64,000 nucleotides of DNA from Microscillaceae bacterium (GTDB lineage: Bacteria > Bacteroidota > Bacteroidia > Cytophagales > Microscillaceae). Shown here in pieces: positions 8,753-19,000 of this stretch; position 1 is the stretch's first letter; every line of letters starts with the position of its first letter. The notes beneath the pieces were generated by a model, which saw only the letters and a program-made list of their open reading frames with translations, was not told the DNA's origin and did no database searches. Location: assembly GCA_011390205.1 (NCBI GenBank), contig JAABSX010000002.1, positions 1-64,000 on the forward strand. The letters run 5' to 3'. Both the position numbers and the translations under genes were made by a program.

Positions 8753-9373
8753 ATGGAAGATATAATAAATAATATTGATAGCGTAGTAAAATACTTCGCA
8801 GAGTGTTCAAAAAATAACGACAGTTTTATACCTGAGTATGAGAATTCCAATAAGATTCTTAAAATTCTTAGAAATACTACCAATATAACAAAACACGAGC
8901 TAACATCCATCATTGAGATTTTGAATAATATGTCTATGATAAACCATTATAATGGTTCAGGATGGCATGAATTTACGATACTTGTTAATTCATTAATAAG
9001 AAAATATAGCTATGAGTTGGAATGGGAAAACGACTTGGTTAGGTTGATAAAAATTGATTCTGTGGAGCAGATTATGGAAAAAAAGATGAAAGGAATAAAA
9101 TCTTTTTACTATTTAAGATTAGAAGATGAGCAAAACTTTGAAAAAAAAGATTTATCAGACTTAATATTTTTAAACAGTAATTTTACTGGCAGATTTAAAA
9201 AGTGTAACTTAACAAATACTTATTTTTACAAATGCGATCTTACAAACTCAGATTTTAGTGAAGCAATACTTGTAAATGTAACTATGAGAAATTGTATTTT
9301 AAAAGGGGTAAAGTTTCAAGATGCAAATTTAACAAATTTTAAAACCCAGTTCTGCGTAGAGTGTTGTCCGTAG
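8753..9373 (+). CDS. Pentapeptide-repeat protein
   Basis: A 206-residue product. Residues 1-130 are a helical, charged domain I do not recognise. From about residue 135 the chain follows the A(D/N)LXX rhythm of pentapeptide repeats (DLSDLIFLNSNFTG, CNLTNTYFYKCDLTNSDFSE, DANLTNF), which would fold as a short right-handed beta-helix. Such proteins can act as protein- or DNA-mimicking modules, but nothing here says what this one does. Its codons are much more AT-rich than the neighbours, suggesting transfer. The stop codon (9371-9373) lies inside a REP-like hairpin at 9366-9398, so the original C-terminus may have been cut off. Confidence 0.75.
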   Translation: MEDIINNIDSVVKYFAECSKNNDSFIPEYENSNKILKILRNTTNITKHELTSIIEILNNMSMINHYNGSGWHEFTILVNSLIRKYSYELEWENDLVRLIKIDSVEQIMEKKMKGIKSFYYLRLEDEQNFEKKDLSDLIFLNSNFTGRFKKCNLTNTYFYKCDLTNSDFSEAILVNVTMRNCILKGVKFQDANLTNFKTQFCVECCP

Positions 9374-9425
9374 TTTGAGCGCAGCGGAAACTACGGACTT
9401 GCTATGCTGCAAATCTTAGATTTGC
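9366..9425 (+). repeat. REP-like palindrome pair
   Basis: 9366-9398 forms an 11-bp perfect stem GTCCGTAGTTT/AAACTACGGAC around GAGCGCAGCGG; 9409-9425 is the palindrome GCAAATCT-T-AGATTTGC. Same architecture as the RAYT-flanking pairs (core-bearing hairpin, short spacer, second palindrome) but with different stems. Confidence 0.8.
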
Positions 9426-9502
9426 CTGTTTTTTGTAAAAAAACAGTGGGTGTTTGTGTTTTGTGATGTGTGGATAAGTTGATAGTTTTGCTTTTATGCA
9501 AT

Positions 9503-9561
9503 ACAAATCAGAGATTTGTCAGAATATCGTGCGTAGTTTGAGCGAAGCGGAAACTACGCAC
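9503..9561 (+). repeat. REP-like palindrome pair, second copy
   Basis: 9503-9519 is ACAAATC-AGA-GATTTGT; 9529-9561 has an 11-bp stem GTGCGTAGTTT/AAACTACGCAC around GAGCGAAGCGG. Compared with 9366-9398, the one stem position that differs is changed on both sides (C to G and G to C), so pairing is kept. Confidence 0.8.
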
Positions 9562-9569
9562 AACGGGGG

Positions 9570-9835
9570 GGTTATTTCAGAATTTTATTTTATATTTGAG
9601 TTTAAATGATTCGTAAAAGTTTGTTCTTAGCGAGATGCTAAGAACAGTTGCGGTTGCGGGTCAAGACCTCGCTCTGACCAAAGGTTTTTGCATCATGAAG
9701 TGGTTATTTAGTTGTAAATTAGGATTTATTTCAGAATTTTATTTTATATTTGAGTGTAAGTAATTCATAAAATTTGTTCTGAGCGAGATGCTCAAAACAG
9801 TTGCTGTTGCGGGTAAGACACTAAGACCAGAGGGA
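9570..9835 (+). repeat. Two degenerate copies of the 234-bp repeat in tandem
   Basis: The first partial copy (about 9575-9666) and a longer one (about 9667-9835) share long stretches with the repeat at 8023, such as TTTCAGAATTTTATTTTATA. In the first the hairpin reads TGTTCTTAGC/GCTAAGAACA, fully paired, where other copies have TGTTCTGAGC/GCTCAAAACA. Both are more diverged than the 8023 and 8391 copies. Confidence 0.75.
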
Positions 9836-9837
9836 GA

Positions 9838-9957
9838 GGCAATTTCACCTCCAAAGAAGACCTGAAAGACAAAGTAGAAAAATTTATTACCTATTTCAAT
9901 GAAACCATTGCAAAGCCGTTTAAGTGGACTTATGGCGGAAAACCTTGTAAAGTTTAA
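9838..9957 (+). pseudogene. C-terminal relic of an IS630-type transposase
   Basis: An open stretch directly after the degenerate repeat reads SKEDLKDKVEKFITYFNETI then AKPFKWTYGGKPCKV and a stop. The phrase YFNxTxAKPFKWTYxGKP is the C-terminal end of IS630-family transposases. The rest of the gene is missing, apparently replaced by the repeat. Confidence 0.65.
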
Positions 9958-10000
9958 ATTGTATAGTTATTTATCGGATGCAACACTAGATACAAAAAAA

Positions 10001-11532
10001 CTACAGTCTCTCTACTAAGACATCCTCTATTTCTTTACGCTCACTGATGAGGTTGATGCCCAATAAATAGATGTCTTTTTTCTCACTTTGGTAAGGCAAG
10101 TAATAACCTTTCTCGTGAATTTGGTCTATGGCTGCTTGGGCTGATTCATCTCTTTTAAATTCAAAAATAAAAATTTTGTCTTTAAAGCTGACCACTGCAT
10201 CTAGCCTACCTCTGCCTGTGGGGGTTTCTACACTTGCAAAATAACCCAGTAATTTGAAGGTCAAAAAGACAATGGCGTGGTAGAATTTCTCTCTATTTTC
10301 CAGAAAATAATCTTGTGGAATAGCCCCAAATAAAGCATTGAAACAATCTTTGAGTAGCTCAAAATCATTCTCTCGGAGGGCATCATAAATATCAGATATT
10401 AGTGCAGGTTGGGGGTTTCCACTATCAAAGATATACTCCCCAAGAAGGTATTGATTCATAGCCTCTTCTACTTCTGTATAGGGTATTCTAAGCGAAGCAT
10501 ACGGTGTGGCAACTGCTCTTTGATGGTTAAATATCCTGTCTGGAAAAGTAAAGCCGTAAGGTTAGGATTTTCTAAATTAACAGAATCCAATGCCAATTGA
10601 TTACTTTTTACTTTGCTGAGATTATACACAAAATCCTTTTGAAGTAATTTGGTCAAAAAAGTGGGTGTGCCTGTGCTAAACCAAAAGTTATCAAAGCTTT
10701 TGATTCTGAAAAAAGAAAGCACTGAAAAAGGATTGTACAAAAAGTCTTTTCCATTCCAAGAATAGCCATTATAAAAGGTCTTTATCTTTTGTAATAATGC
10801 TTCTTTCTCTAAGTTCATAAAAACAGCCATTTCCTCAATTCTATTCGCAAAATAATGCTCTAACTCGGCTTGTGTATAGCCTGTGATATTAGCAAACTCG
10901 GCACTTGTGCTGATATCAGTCAGGTTATTCAAATCTGAAAAGATACTCACCTTAGAAAATTTAGAAACGCCCGTCAAAAAGACAAATCTCAGGTAGCTGT
11001 CCATCGGTTTGATGATGGAGTAGAGGTTTTTTAAAAAGTCTCGGTGTTCTCTTGCTTTGTCTAAATCTTCGAGAAAATCTATGATGGGCTTGTCGTATTC
11101 ATCAATCAGCAATACTACTTGAGCTTGGTATTTGGTGTGCAAGCTTATAATTAGTTCGCCTAATAAATCCTTAGGACTTTCACTTTCAAGCTGAATTTGA
11201 TAGCTTTCAGCGATATTTCGTAAGTATTTTTGAATTGCTGACCAAAATCCATTGCCTTTATAATCAATCGCCGAGAAATCAATCCGAATCACAGGATAGC
11301 TTTGCCACTCTATTTTATCTTCTATCCAGAGTCCTTTAAAAAGCGCCTTATTTCCTGTAAATAACTCGTGCAAGGTACTGATAAGCAAGGATTTACCAAA
11401 CCTGCGTGGACGAGAAAGAAAGTAATATTTTGAGACAAGTAAATTATGAATTATCTCTGTCTTATCGATATACAACAAGTCTTTTTCTCTCAACTCTCTA
11501 AAATCTTGAATGCCTAAGGGTAAGTTTTTCAT
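10001..11532 (-). pseudogene. AAA-ATPase-like / PD-(D/E)XK nuclease protein, split by a frameshift
   Basis: Two adjacent frames make one protein. 11532-10468 encodes the AAA-ATPase-like part, with the Walker-like phrase RPRRFGKSLLISTL (about residue 40) and the acidic strand VVLLIDEYDKP. 10459-10001 encodes the C-terminal PD-(D/E)XK nuclease, with GRGRLDAVVSFKDKIFIFEF followed by K-R. Family members (AAA-ATPase_like plus PD-DEXK_9) are single chains of about 510-530 residues, the sum of these two. The first frame ends RLEYPIQK-stop where the next continues TEVEEAMNQYLL, so losing one base near 10475 explains the split. The start is the ATG at 11532, not the earlier TTG. Function of intact members is unclear. 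Two separately made subunits are an alternative. Confidence 0.75.
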
Positions 11533-11570
11533 AGAATCTATATTTGAGTGCAAGGTAAAGATACATAAAA

Positions 11571-11630
11571 CTACATCTTCTCTACCAAGATGTCCTCAAG
11601 ATTTCTGTACTTGAGGGCAGCATGATAGAC
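11571..11630 (-). pseudogene. Tail fragment of a second AAA/PD-(D/E)XK paralog
   Basis: Read leftward it encodes VYHAALKYRNLEDILVEKM and a stop. The ending resembles that of the split gene below it (EIEDVLVERL-stop). It lies just upstream of that gene's start, as if a tandem paralog had been deleted except for its last codons. The match is short, so this is tentative. Confidence 0.35.
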
Positions 11631-12169
11631 TAGATAGCCCTCTGCCTTGATTTTCGGTAAAGCCTGATAGCCATCATTAGTGTAAGTGCGAAAACTACCA
11701 AACCCAGCAAGCCCCATATCCAGTCAGTAGCACTTTTAAGAACGACCACGAATACAATCCCGACCAAAAACAAAGTAGCTACTTCATTCCACATTCTGAG
11801 CTGAAAAGAACTCCATCTAAAAATTCTTTGCTTTAATTGATTTAAAATCTTCTGACAAAAAAAATGATAAATCAATAGCCCCAGTACAAAACTGATTTTG
11901 ACCCACATCCATGGCTGCTGCAGGTAGTAAGGGTTGAGTATCAGCATCGTGATACCACTCAAAAGGGTAAACAGCATGGCGGGAGTAGTGATGATTTGCC
12001 ACAGTTTTTTCTCCATGATGATAAACTGTGCTTGCAAAATATCTCGCTCTGCTTCAGGGCGTTCTTCGGCTTCGGTATGGTAGATAAACAGGCGTATGAT
12101 ATAAAAAAGCCCAGCAAACCAACTGACTACAAAAATAATATGAATGGATTTGACGTATAATAAAGCCAT
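11630..12169 (-). CDS. hemJ: HemJ-like membrane protein (protoporphyrinogen IX oxidase, CopD-related)
   Basis: A 179-residue protein with four to five membrane helices. The N-terminal phrase YVKSIHIIFVVSWFAGLFYI carries the conserved histidine, followed by IRLFIYH and later MWVKISFVLGLLIYH, both with conserved charged and histidine residues of HemJ. HemJ oxidises protoporphyrinogen IX to protoporphyrin IX, the next-to-last step of haem synthesis, at the inner membrane. Length is within the usual range. The family is close to CopD-type proteins, so function rests on resemblance. Transcribed leftward after the TlpA-like gene with 122 bp between; no other haem gene is nearby. Confidence 0.75.
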   Translation of the reverse strand: MALLYVKSIHIIFVVSWFAGLFYIIRLFIYHTEAEERPEAERDILQAQFIIMEKKLWQIITTPAMLFTLLSGITMLILNPYYLQQPWMWVKISFVLGLLIYHFFCQKILNQLKQRIFRWSSFQLRMWNEVATLFLVGIVFVVVLKSATDWIWGLLGLVVFALTLMMAIRLYRKSRQRAI

Positions 12170-12291
12170 AAAATAGGATAAAAAAATATTTAAAAATCTT
12201 AGGTGCTAAGTTAGTGAATCTCTTCATAGCATAAAAGTATGCACAGACTTCAACTATAAAATCAGCCCTTAGGTTTATGTGTGGTCTTTAT

Positions 12292-12873
12292 TTACTTTGA
12301 TTTATTCTGTCTTTCTAAAAGAGATAAAAAAGCAGTGGTATTGTAATTACTCATTCCTATCTGTTTGACGATGATTTTGCCCTGTGGAGAGATGACATAG
12401 GTGCGAGGGATAGCGTTGTGCTGATAGACATCTGGTAAAGAACTTGCCAAAAAATATACAGGAAAAGAGTATTCATTTCTTTTTAGAAAAGCCTCTACTT
12501 TGGAGGGGTCATCATCTACACTCATCATCACAAAAATAACTTTGTCATGGTCTGCCTTTTGGTACAGTGCCTCTATGCCTGGCATCTCGGCTACACAAGG
12601 TGGACACCAAGTAGCCCAAAAATTAAAAAAAATTGTCTTGCCCTCAAAATCAGAAAGAGAATATACCTTGCCTGATAAATCTTGCAAACGCAGCTGATAG
12701 CTGGCTGTACTTAGCTGTGCAGATTCTGAGGCACTCGGGTTAAATAACCCTGTCTGCAAAAAAAGCCTCTGCAGCAAGATATGCCCTCCAGTAACATAAA
12801 CCAGAAATAAAATTCCTAGAAATATCCCCCAATCTCTTACTTCTTTGAGGATTTTTTTTGACATCTTGCTCAT
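12292..12873 (-). CDS. TlpA-like membrane-anchored thiol-disulfide oxidoreductase
   Basis: About 193 residues from the ATG at 12873. A membrane anchor (about residues 15-35) leads into a thioredoxin-fold domain facing the periplasm. The redox centre is FWATWCPPCVAEMP, with the cysteines near residues 90 and 93, followed by VIFVMMSVDDDPSKV and the cis-proline phrase AIPRTYVIS. TlpA/ResA-type proteins reduce or rearrange disulfides in envelope proteins, often for cytochrome c maturation. No cytochrome maturation genes are adjacent, so the client is unknown. Confidence 0.88.
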   Translation of the reverse strand: MSKMSKKILKEVRDWGIFLGILFLVYVTGGHILLQRLFLQTGLFNPSASESAQLSTASYQLRLQDLSGKVYSLSDFEGKTIFFNFWATWCPPCVAEMPGIEALYQKADHDKVIFVMMSVDDDPSKVEAFLKRNEYSFPVYFLASSLPDVYQHNAIPRTYVISPQGKIIVKQIGMSNYNTTAFLSLLERQNKSK

Positions 12874-13142
12874 TTTCAAATATTTTACTTTAATATTGTT
12901 AAGAAACCAAGTCTGCTTGGGCTGTGTTCATTGTCTTACAGATTTATAAATTCGATAACATAGTTTTCTCTCAGAAAAGCGGCAAACAAACACCATGGTA
13001 CTTACACAAAAGACTGCCTACTGAAGAGTATTTATTAGTTTAGGACATTGCAAAAAAGCAAAGACTGTTGATTCATTTTTATAAAAAATCTATCTTCAAA
13101 AAAGTATCTAAACATCTGTCGTACACAAAGTATTTCGCAAAA

Positions 13143-15083
13143 ATGACCAAAAACCGTAAAAGATGGCTTCAGGCTTTGGTGAAAGGAAGAAGTATCAAAG
13201 CAAAACTCGCACAAGCTTTCCTAGCGTTTGGCTTTGCTATTCTTTTGCTCGGAGGAGCTTTTGCGTGGCACTCTTATCAAGAAAAACACCTCAGTGCCCT
13301 CAAAGAAAAAATGCATCGGATAGAAGCCAATTTCCTGAGAGCAGAGCGAGTAGAACGAGATTTTTTCATCTATGAAACCCGAAATATTGACTTCTTTAAC
13401 TACGGAAAAAGTAACTTCCTTAACCAAAGAAAGAAAATATTTAAAATCATCAAACAAGATTTAAGGCTCCTCCAAGCCAACTATGAAACACAAAGTAAAA
13501 ACATCAGGCAGAGAATCAAACTGCTTCATAACCACGCTGCCGCACTAGACCAAAGCTTTGATAAACTGGTGAGCTTTACCCGAAAAAGAGGCTTTAAAAA
13601 TACAGGATTGGAAGGGAAAATGAGACAGCTTATCCACAAAATAGAAGATGACTCCACAAACATTGACCTCAACAAAATACTCAATATAAGAAGGTCTGAA
13701 AAAGATTTTATTATCAGAAAAGATACCATGTATCTACAAAAAGTCCAAACTATCATCTCTGAACTAGCACAAGACATAAGCCAAAACTCCAGCATATCTC
13801 AAGAAAAAAAACGAGCACTCAGCAAACAATTACAACTCTATCAAGATACATTCATAGAACTGGTAGAAACCGAGAAAATCATAGGGCTAAAAGCAAGTGA
13901 AGGATTAAAAGGAAATATACAGGCACTTTCTGTTACCATTGATCAAGATATAGAAATACTTTCTCAGCAGATTATACAAAAAGTAGAATTGCTAAAAAAA
14001 CGCCTCCAATGGATAATGTATGCCCTCTTGCTTATTGCTTCTTTGCTGGTCATCGGCATTGGTTTATACATCGCCAGACAGCTAGGAAAGCCCATTACCG
14101 AACTCTCAAATACGATTTACTACATCATAGCGCAAGATTTTAAAGAGGGAATTTATATCCCACGGATAGACACAAAAAATGAAATAGGCAGGCTTGCCAG
14201 AGATTTAAAGGCAATGTATGAAAAACTACTCGAACACAATCAAAAAATAGAAAGCCAAAGCCAAGAAATCTCTGCCCAACGTGATTTGCTTGTCAAACAA
14301 AACCACGATATCCTAGAAGCCCAAGAAGAAATCAGGCAGGCCAATGAAAAACTCTGGAACTGGAAAAATGAACTGGAAAAAAGAGTGGAAGAACGCACCG
14401 AGGAGTTACAAAAAACCAATGACGAACTAGATTTTTTCTTGTATCGGGCATCTCATGACCTCAAAGGGCCTCTTGCAAGCCTACAAGGGCTCATTCAGCT
14501 TGCCGAAATGGAAATCAAGACGGCAACGCAACGTGTGTTTTTTGAACGGTTTAATACCAATGTAAGGCAGCTCAATAGACTCCTAGATAAGTTCTTGATG
14601 ATTTTTGAGGTGCATCACGAAGAAAATAAACTCGCTGACACCAGTCTTGAGCAGCTTTGGCAAGATAGCCTACACAGGCTAGACCAATGGCACGTGTTTT
14701 CTCCTAATTTATTCCAGATAAATACTGAAGGTGCTTCAAAATGCTACACCAATGCCACACTCCTTGAAATAATCTTGCTCAATCTCCTAGACAATGTACT
14801 TGTGTTCGGAAAAAACTATCCTTGTAATATCACCCTTACGGCATTGCCTCATGAGCTTATCTTGTATATCAAAGACCGTGGAGAGGGTATCCCACCAGCG
14901 TTTTTGCCTGAGCGCATCTTTGATATGTTTTTTAGAGGCTCTGAAAAATCAACAGGCAATGGCCTAGGGCTTTACATCGTACAGAAAGCCGTAGAAAAAC
15001 TCCAAGGAAGCATCAATGTAGAAAGCATTTTAGACAAACAAACTATTTTTTCAGTAACTATCCCGCTTTCTCCCAAGCCCTAA
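13143..15083 (+). CDS. Transmembrane sensor histidine kinase
   Basis: About 646 residues from the ATG at 13143 (a TTG 75 bp earlier is less likely). Order: basic N-terminus, membrane helix (about 23-42), a long helical periplasmic region of four-helix-bundle type, a second helix (LQWIMYALLLIASLLVIGIG), HAMP-like segment, coiled coil, the histidine box YRASHDLKGPLASL (histidine near residue 437) and an ATPase domain with the N box (LLNLLDNV), the G1-type phrase IKDRGEGIPP and the G2-type phrase STGNGLGLYIVQKAVEK. The HDLKGP form is typical of Bacteroidota kinases. No response regulator lies next to it, so it is an orphan kinase here. Confidence 0.92.
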   Translation: MTKNRKRWLQALVKGRSIKAKLAQAFLAFGFAILLLGGAFAWHSYQEKHLSALKEKMHRIEANFLRAERVERDFFIYETRNIDFFNYGKSNFLNQRKKIFKIIKQDLRLLQANYETQSKNIRQRIKLLHNHAAALDQSFDKLVSFTRKRGFKNTGLEGKMRQLIHKIEDDSTNIDLNKILNIRRSEKDFIIRKDTMYLQKVQTIISELAQDISQNSSISQEKKRALSKQLQLYQDTFIELVETEKIIGLKASEGLKGNIQALSVTIDQDIEILSQQIIQKVELLKKRLQWIMYALLLIASLLVIGIGLYIARQLGKPITELSNTIYYIIAQDFKEGIYIPRIDTKNEIGRLARDLKAMYEKLLEHNQKIESQSQEISAQRDLLVKQNHDILEAQEEIRQANEKLWNWKNELEKRVEERTEELQKTNDELDFFLYRASHDLKGPLASLQGLIQLAEMEIKTATQRVFFERFNTNVRQLNRLLDKFLMIFEVHHEENKLADTSLEQLWQDSLHRLDQWHVFSPNLFQINTEGASKCYTNATLLEIILLNLLDNVLVFGKNYPCNITLTALPHELILYIKDRGEGIPPAFLPERIFDMFFRGSEKSTGNGLGLYIVQKAVEKLQGSINVESILDKQTIFSVTIPLSPKP

Positions 15084-15169
15084 GAAAAACTCATTTAACG
15101 CAGGTTTAACAACGCTTTTACATAGACCTTGACCCAAAATTCCGTTACATTTTCAAAAACTTGTTTGCC

Positions 15170-15967
15170 ATGAAAAAAATAATCATCGCCCTAATAGCAG
15201 CACTTACACTCTGGGCTGCCCCCCATGCAAAAGCACAATGCGACTCTACTTACATCACTCAGACCCTCCAAACAGGGCAGTGGCTTGGTGATTGGGCGTG
15301 GAGCTTCGTAACCATCACCTCAGCACAAGAAGAGGAGGTAGGTGAACAAATACTTGAATACATGAAAGAATCTTTCAAACTAATTCCTAAAGACCCTCGC
15401 CAAAAGCAACTGGACAAAATACTCCAAAAACTGACCCCCTATACCAACAGAAAAGACATTAAATTCAAGATTCACTTGGTAGAGGATGATGAGCTTATCA
15501 ATGCCTTTGCAGTGGCTGGTGGGCATTTGTTTGTAACTACAGGCATCATGAAATGGATAGAAAGTGAAGACGAGCTTGCTTTTATCATCGGGCACGAAGT
15601 GGCGCACGTAGATCTAGAGCATTGTATCCGAAATGTGAAAAGAAGCATTACTATACAAACTTGGGCTGATTTTTTTGAGATGGGGGAGTATGCAGGCATC
15701 ATAGACCAGACTCAAGCCGTAGTAGGGACACCCTTCGGTCAGGTAGATGAATACATGTCAGACAGAGAGGGGGCTTACTTGGCCTGGAAAGCGGGCTATG
15801 ACCCAAGCAAAGGAAAAAATTTCTTCAAAAAATTAGACGAACTCGAGGGAGGTACAGGCAAATCACCCGATGATTTTGAGGTATTGATGCGTACACACCC
15901 TTATTCTTCTCAGAGGGCTGTCTGTCTGGACCATTATATCCATAATGAAATGAAAAAAAGAAAGTAA
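15170..15967 (+). CDS. M48-family zinc metalloprotease, exported
   Basis: From the ATG at 15170 (not the upstream TTG) the product has a signal peptide MKKIIIALIAALTLWAAPHA ending KAQ, then a peptidase domain. The zinc site is HEVAH (residues about 142-146), and the downstream phrase YMSDREGAYLAWKAGYDP supplies the third, glutamate ligand. M48 enzymes of this exported type resemble BepA/LoiP, periplasmic proteases for outer-membrane quality control. No lipobox is visible, so it may be soluble. Length (265 residues) fits. It stands alone, convergent with the AsmA gene and separated by a hairpin terminator. Confidence 0.9.
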   Translation: MKKIIIALIAALTLWAAPHAKAQCDSTYITQTLQTGQWLGDWAWSFVTITSAQEEEVGEQILEYMKESFKLIPKDPRQKQLDKILQKLTPYTNRKDIKFKIHLVEDDELINAFAVAGGHLFVTTGIMKWIESEDELAFIIGHEVAHVDLEHCIRNVKRSITIQTWADFFEMGEYAGIIDQTQAVVGTPFGQVDEYMSDREGAYLAWKAGYDPSKGKNFFKKLDELEGGTGKSPDDFEVLMRTHPYSSQRAVCLDHYIHNEMKKRK

Positions 15968-15975
15968 AACTAAGA

Positions 15976-16018
15976 AAGCCTTTGCTCTTTCAGAAAACAC
16001 ACTCGAGCAAAGGCTTCT
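15976..16018 (-). terminator. Hairpin terminator between convergent genes
   Basis: 12-bp stem AAGCCTTTGCTC (15976-15987) and GAGCAAAGGCTT (16005-16016). T-rich sequence follows on the minus strand (TTTCTTAGTTTT), so it mainly serves the asmA-like gene, but the stem can act both ways. Confidence 0.7.
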
Positions 16019-16051
16019 CTTGGGTAGCATTGTGAGAAATGCAAAACAACC

Positions 16052-19000
16052 TTACTTCAGTTTGTCCGCCTGCTCTTGGGCATCTTTGATAATTTTATCG
16101 GCTCTTCTGTCCGCCTCTACCACGATTTGGTCAGCCTTTTTGTAGGCAGATTCTTTCACTTGTTTAGCGGCAACTTCGGCGGCTTTCTTTGCCAATAATC
16201 CTTTCTTAGCAGCTTCTTCTACAGCCTTTTTCTCGGCTTCATTGGCTTCTTCTTTTATTTTTTGAGCTTGCTGACGGGCTTGGGTTTTGATAATCTCTGC
16301 TTGCTTTCGGGCAGCTTCCATGATTGCCTCTGCACGTTCGTTGATGTTGTCTTTGATTTCGCTTTTTACCTCTTCTCTCTTTTCTGTTATCTCTTCTTTC
16401 TTTTTCTCTATCAGGGTAGGTTTGCCGTCTGCACTGAGCATTTTGACATCAGGTTTGAGGTAGTTTCCGCCTATCTTGAGGTTCAGTTTGATATTTCCTT
16501 GTTCGTCAGTGCCTGCCCCGATGGCTTTGAGTGCAGTGCTGGCGAGCATCCCTATTTTGTCTTTTTGGATGGTCAGTTTCACAAGCATATCTAGTACTCC
16601 CTCTAGGCTGCTGTTTCCACTGATGTTCATGTTGAGTTCACTGGTTTTGATATCGAAGGGTTGGTAATTGATTTTGCCATCTTCTACGATTCCTTTCACA
16701 AGTACATCATTGAGGGCAAGTGCTTTGAGAGATTGTAGGTTGGTGAGTCCACTGATTTTATCTAGGATGGGCAAGTCTTTTGCCATTCCTCTGATAATGT
16801 TGATATTAAAATTTCCATTGAGAGATTCGTCTAGCAGCGGCATGAGTGTCTGGCTTAGATTGCCTTTGAGCTGTAAGATAGTATTCAAATCCCCTGTGAT
16901 GGTATTGGTCAAAGAAGCATTTGCCCCCATCGTATAGCCCAGCATATTGCCGATAGGCAGGTCATCTATCCCGAAGCCAAATTCATACTTGGGCTTGAGT
17001 AGGTCGGTAGGGTCATAGACAAAATTAGTGTTAAAGCCTCCGCCCAGTGTTCGGAAGGTAATGTTCTCTGTGCGTATTTTTCCATCTTTGATGAGGATAA
17101 TGCCTTTGAGTTCATTGATTTTGAGCTTATCATAGATGACTTCTTTGATGTCAGAATCAAGCCTAAAATCTATGTTTTTAGGAATCTCCACCACGAGGCT
17201 TTCACCTGCATAAGTACCATTTGATTCGGAGCTGCTTGAGGTGGGTGTTTTCGTGCCAGTATTGCTAGAGACGGTATTGGTGGTGGCCGTGGTGATGTCT
17301 TCGGTGTCGGTCATCCATTCATCTACCAAAAATCTATCAGACCTAAAATCTAGGACACCTTTGAGCACGGCATCAGGAGCAAAGAGATACGCCATATAAT
17401 TGCTCAAAACTCCATTGGCGTGCATATCGCTTTTGCCTATGAAGCCATCCATTTTATCAAGGGTCATTTGCTGAGGCGTAAAGCTGGCTTGCGCTTGGGT
17501 GATTTTCACGCCTTGTGGCAGGTCAGTACTTTTAAACTCAAAATTGCTGATAGAAGCAGTGCCACTGGTAGGTATTTTATCATATTGCCCATTGATGGCA
17601 TACGAAGCCCTCCCTTTGGTCTGGATGTCAGCCCTGATTTTGCCGATTATGTCCATTCCTTCTACGGGGTAGAGGTGCATCACTTTGGCAAGGTTTATCC
17701 CTCCTTTTGCCATCATATCAAACTGAATATCATTCAAATCACTAAAAAGGGCTTTGATTTCAAAAGGTTCTTTGTCCAGTACCATTTTGAATGGATTGAG
17801 GCGGATTTGGGTGTCTTCTATTTTGCCTGAAGCGTTGGTTACTTGGGCATCTATGAGCAGGTTCTCGAGTGCATCGGGGTATTGGGTAGATTTAAGGTAG
17901 CCATCTTTGAGTGTCATTTTGGCATCTATGGCAGGGATTTGGGTCTCTGTTATACGCCCTTTAGCCTTGAGGTTCAGTCCAAAACTCCCTTTCAATACAT
18001 TGCCTTCCAAGGGCAAAAACTGGCTTAATTCTCCTAGATTTAGCTTGGCAGAAACCAGCGCATCTATGAGTGCATTTTCTAAGCCCTGTACTTTGGCTGT
18101 GGCATCTATGGGGTTCGTGCCAAAATCAATGTGAAATTTTTTGAGGTCAAGATTGGTATTGTTGATGATTCCATCTTTGTTATCTATGTCTAAATCCATT
18201 TGCACATTATTGACAGATTTGGGCAAGGCAGGATACTGAAACATCCCGTCTTTGACCATCAGCGAGAGGTTAAAAGCAGGAAGTTTACTGCCTTCGTAGT
18301 CTGTTTCTCCTTTTAAGAAACCTTCCATTTTGAGCAATCCACTGGTTTTGAGTTTATCAAACTGCGCTGTAAACATCCCTGGAACGAGTGAAAGAATATT
18401 TTTAAATTTATCTTCACGACTAGCAAAGCGAATGTCTAGGTTGATTTTTTCTTCTAATAACTGCACAAACCCCTCAAAGCCGAACGAAAAATCATTGATT
18501 TTGACTTGATTGTCTTTAAAGGTGTATTTAGACTCGGGCAGGTTCATGTTGAGGGTGATGTCAGAGGCTATTTTTTTGTTGGTCAGATACGCTGTTCCGG
18601 ATTGTGTGTAGCTAAAATCCTCCATATCGGTCAGGATTTCTAAGTCAAACACTTCTTGGTTAAAATTCCCTGAGCCTTTATGGGTCAATCCTTCTATCTC
18701 CACAAATGCATCCAGACTGGCATCTTGGTAAATTATTTTTCCGTTTTCTATCTCCCAGAATCGGATACCCACATCAAATTTGGTTTCTTCTTCTGCTTTT
18801 TCTTCTTCGGTCAGTGTAGAATCTTCAGGTTCGAAGATAGCGATGTCCCAGTTGGCTTTTCCGTTGCTAAGTACTTTGGCAAATACACGAGGGTTTTTAA
18901 GGTAAATGCCTCTTACCTTGGTTTCAGCGCCAAAAATCACACTCCAGATATCAACCGTAACACGAGAACGGTCTATAGCCACAAGGGTATCACCTGCAAA

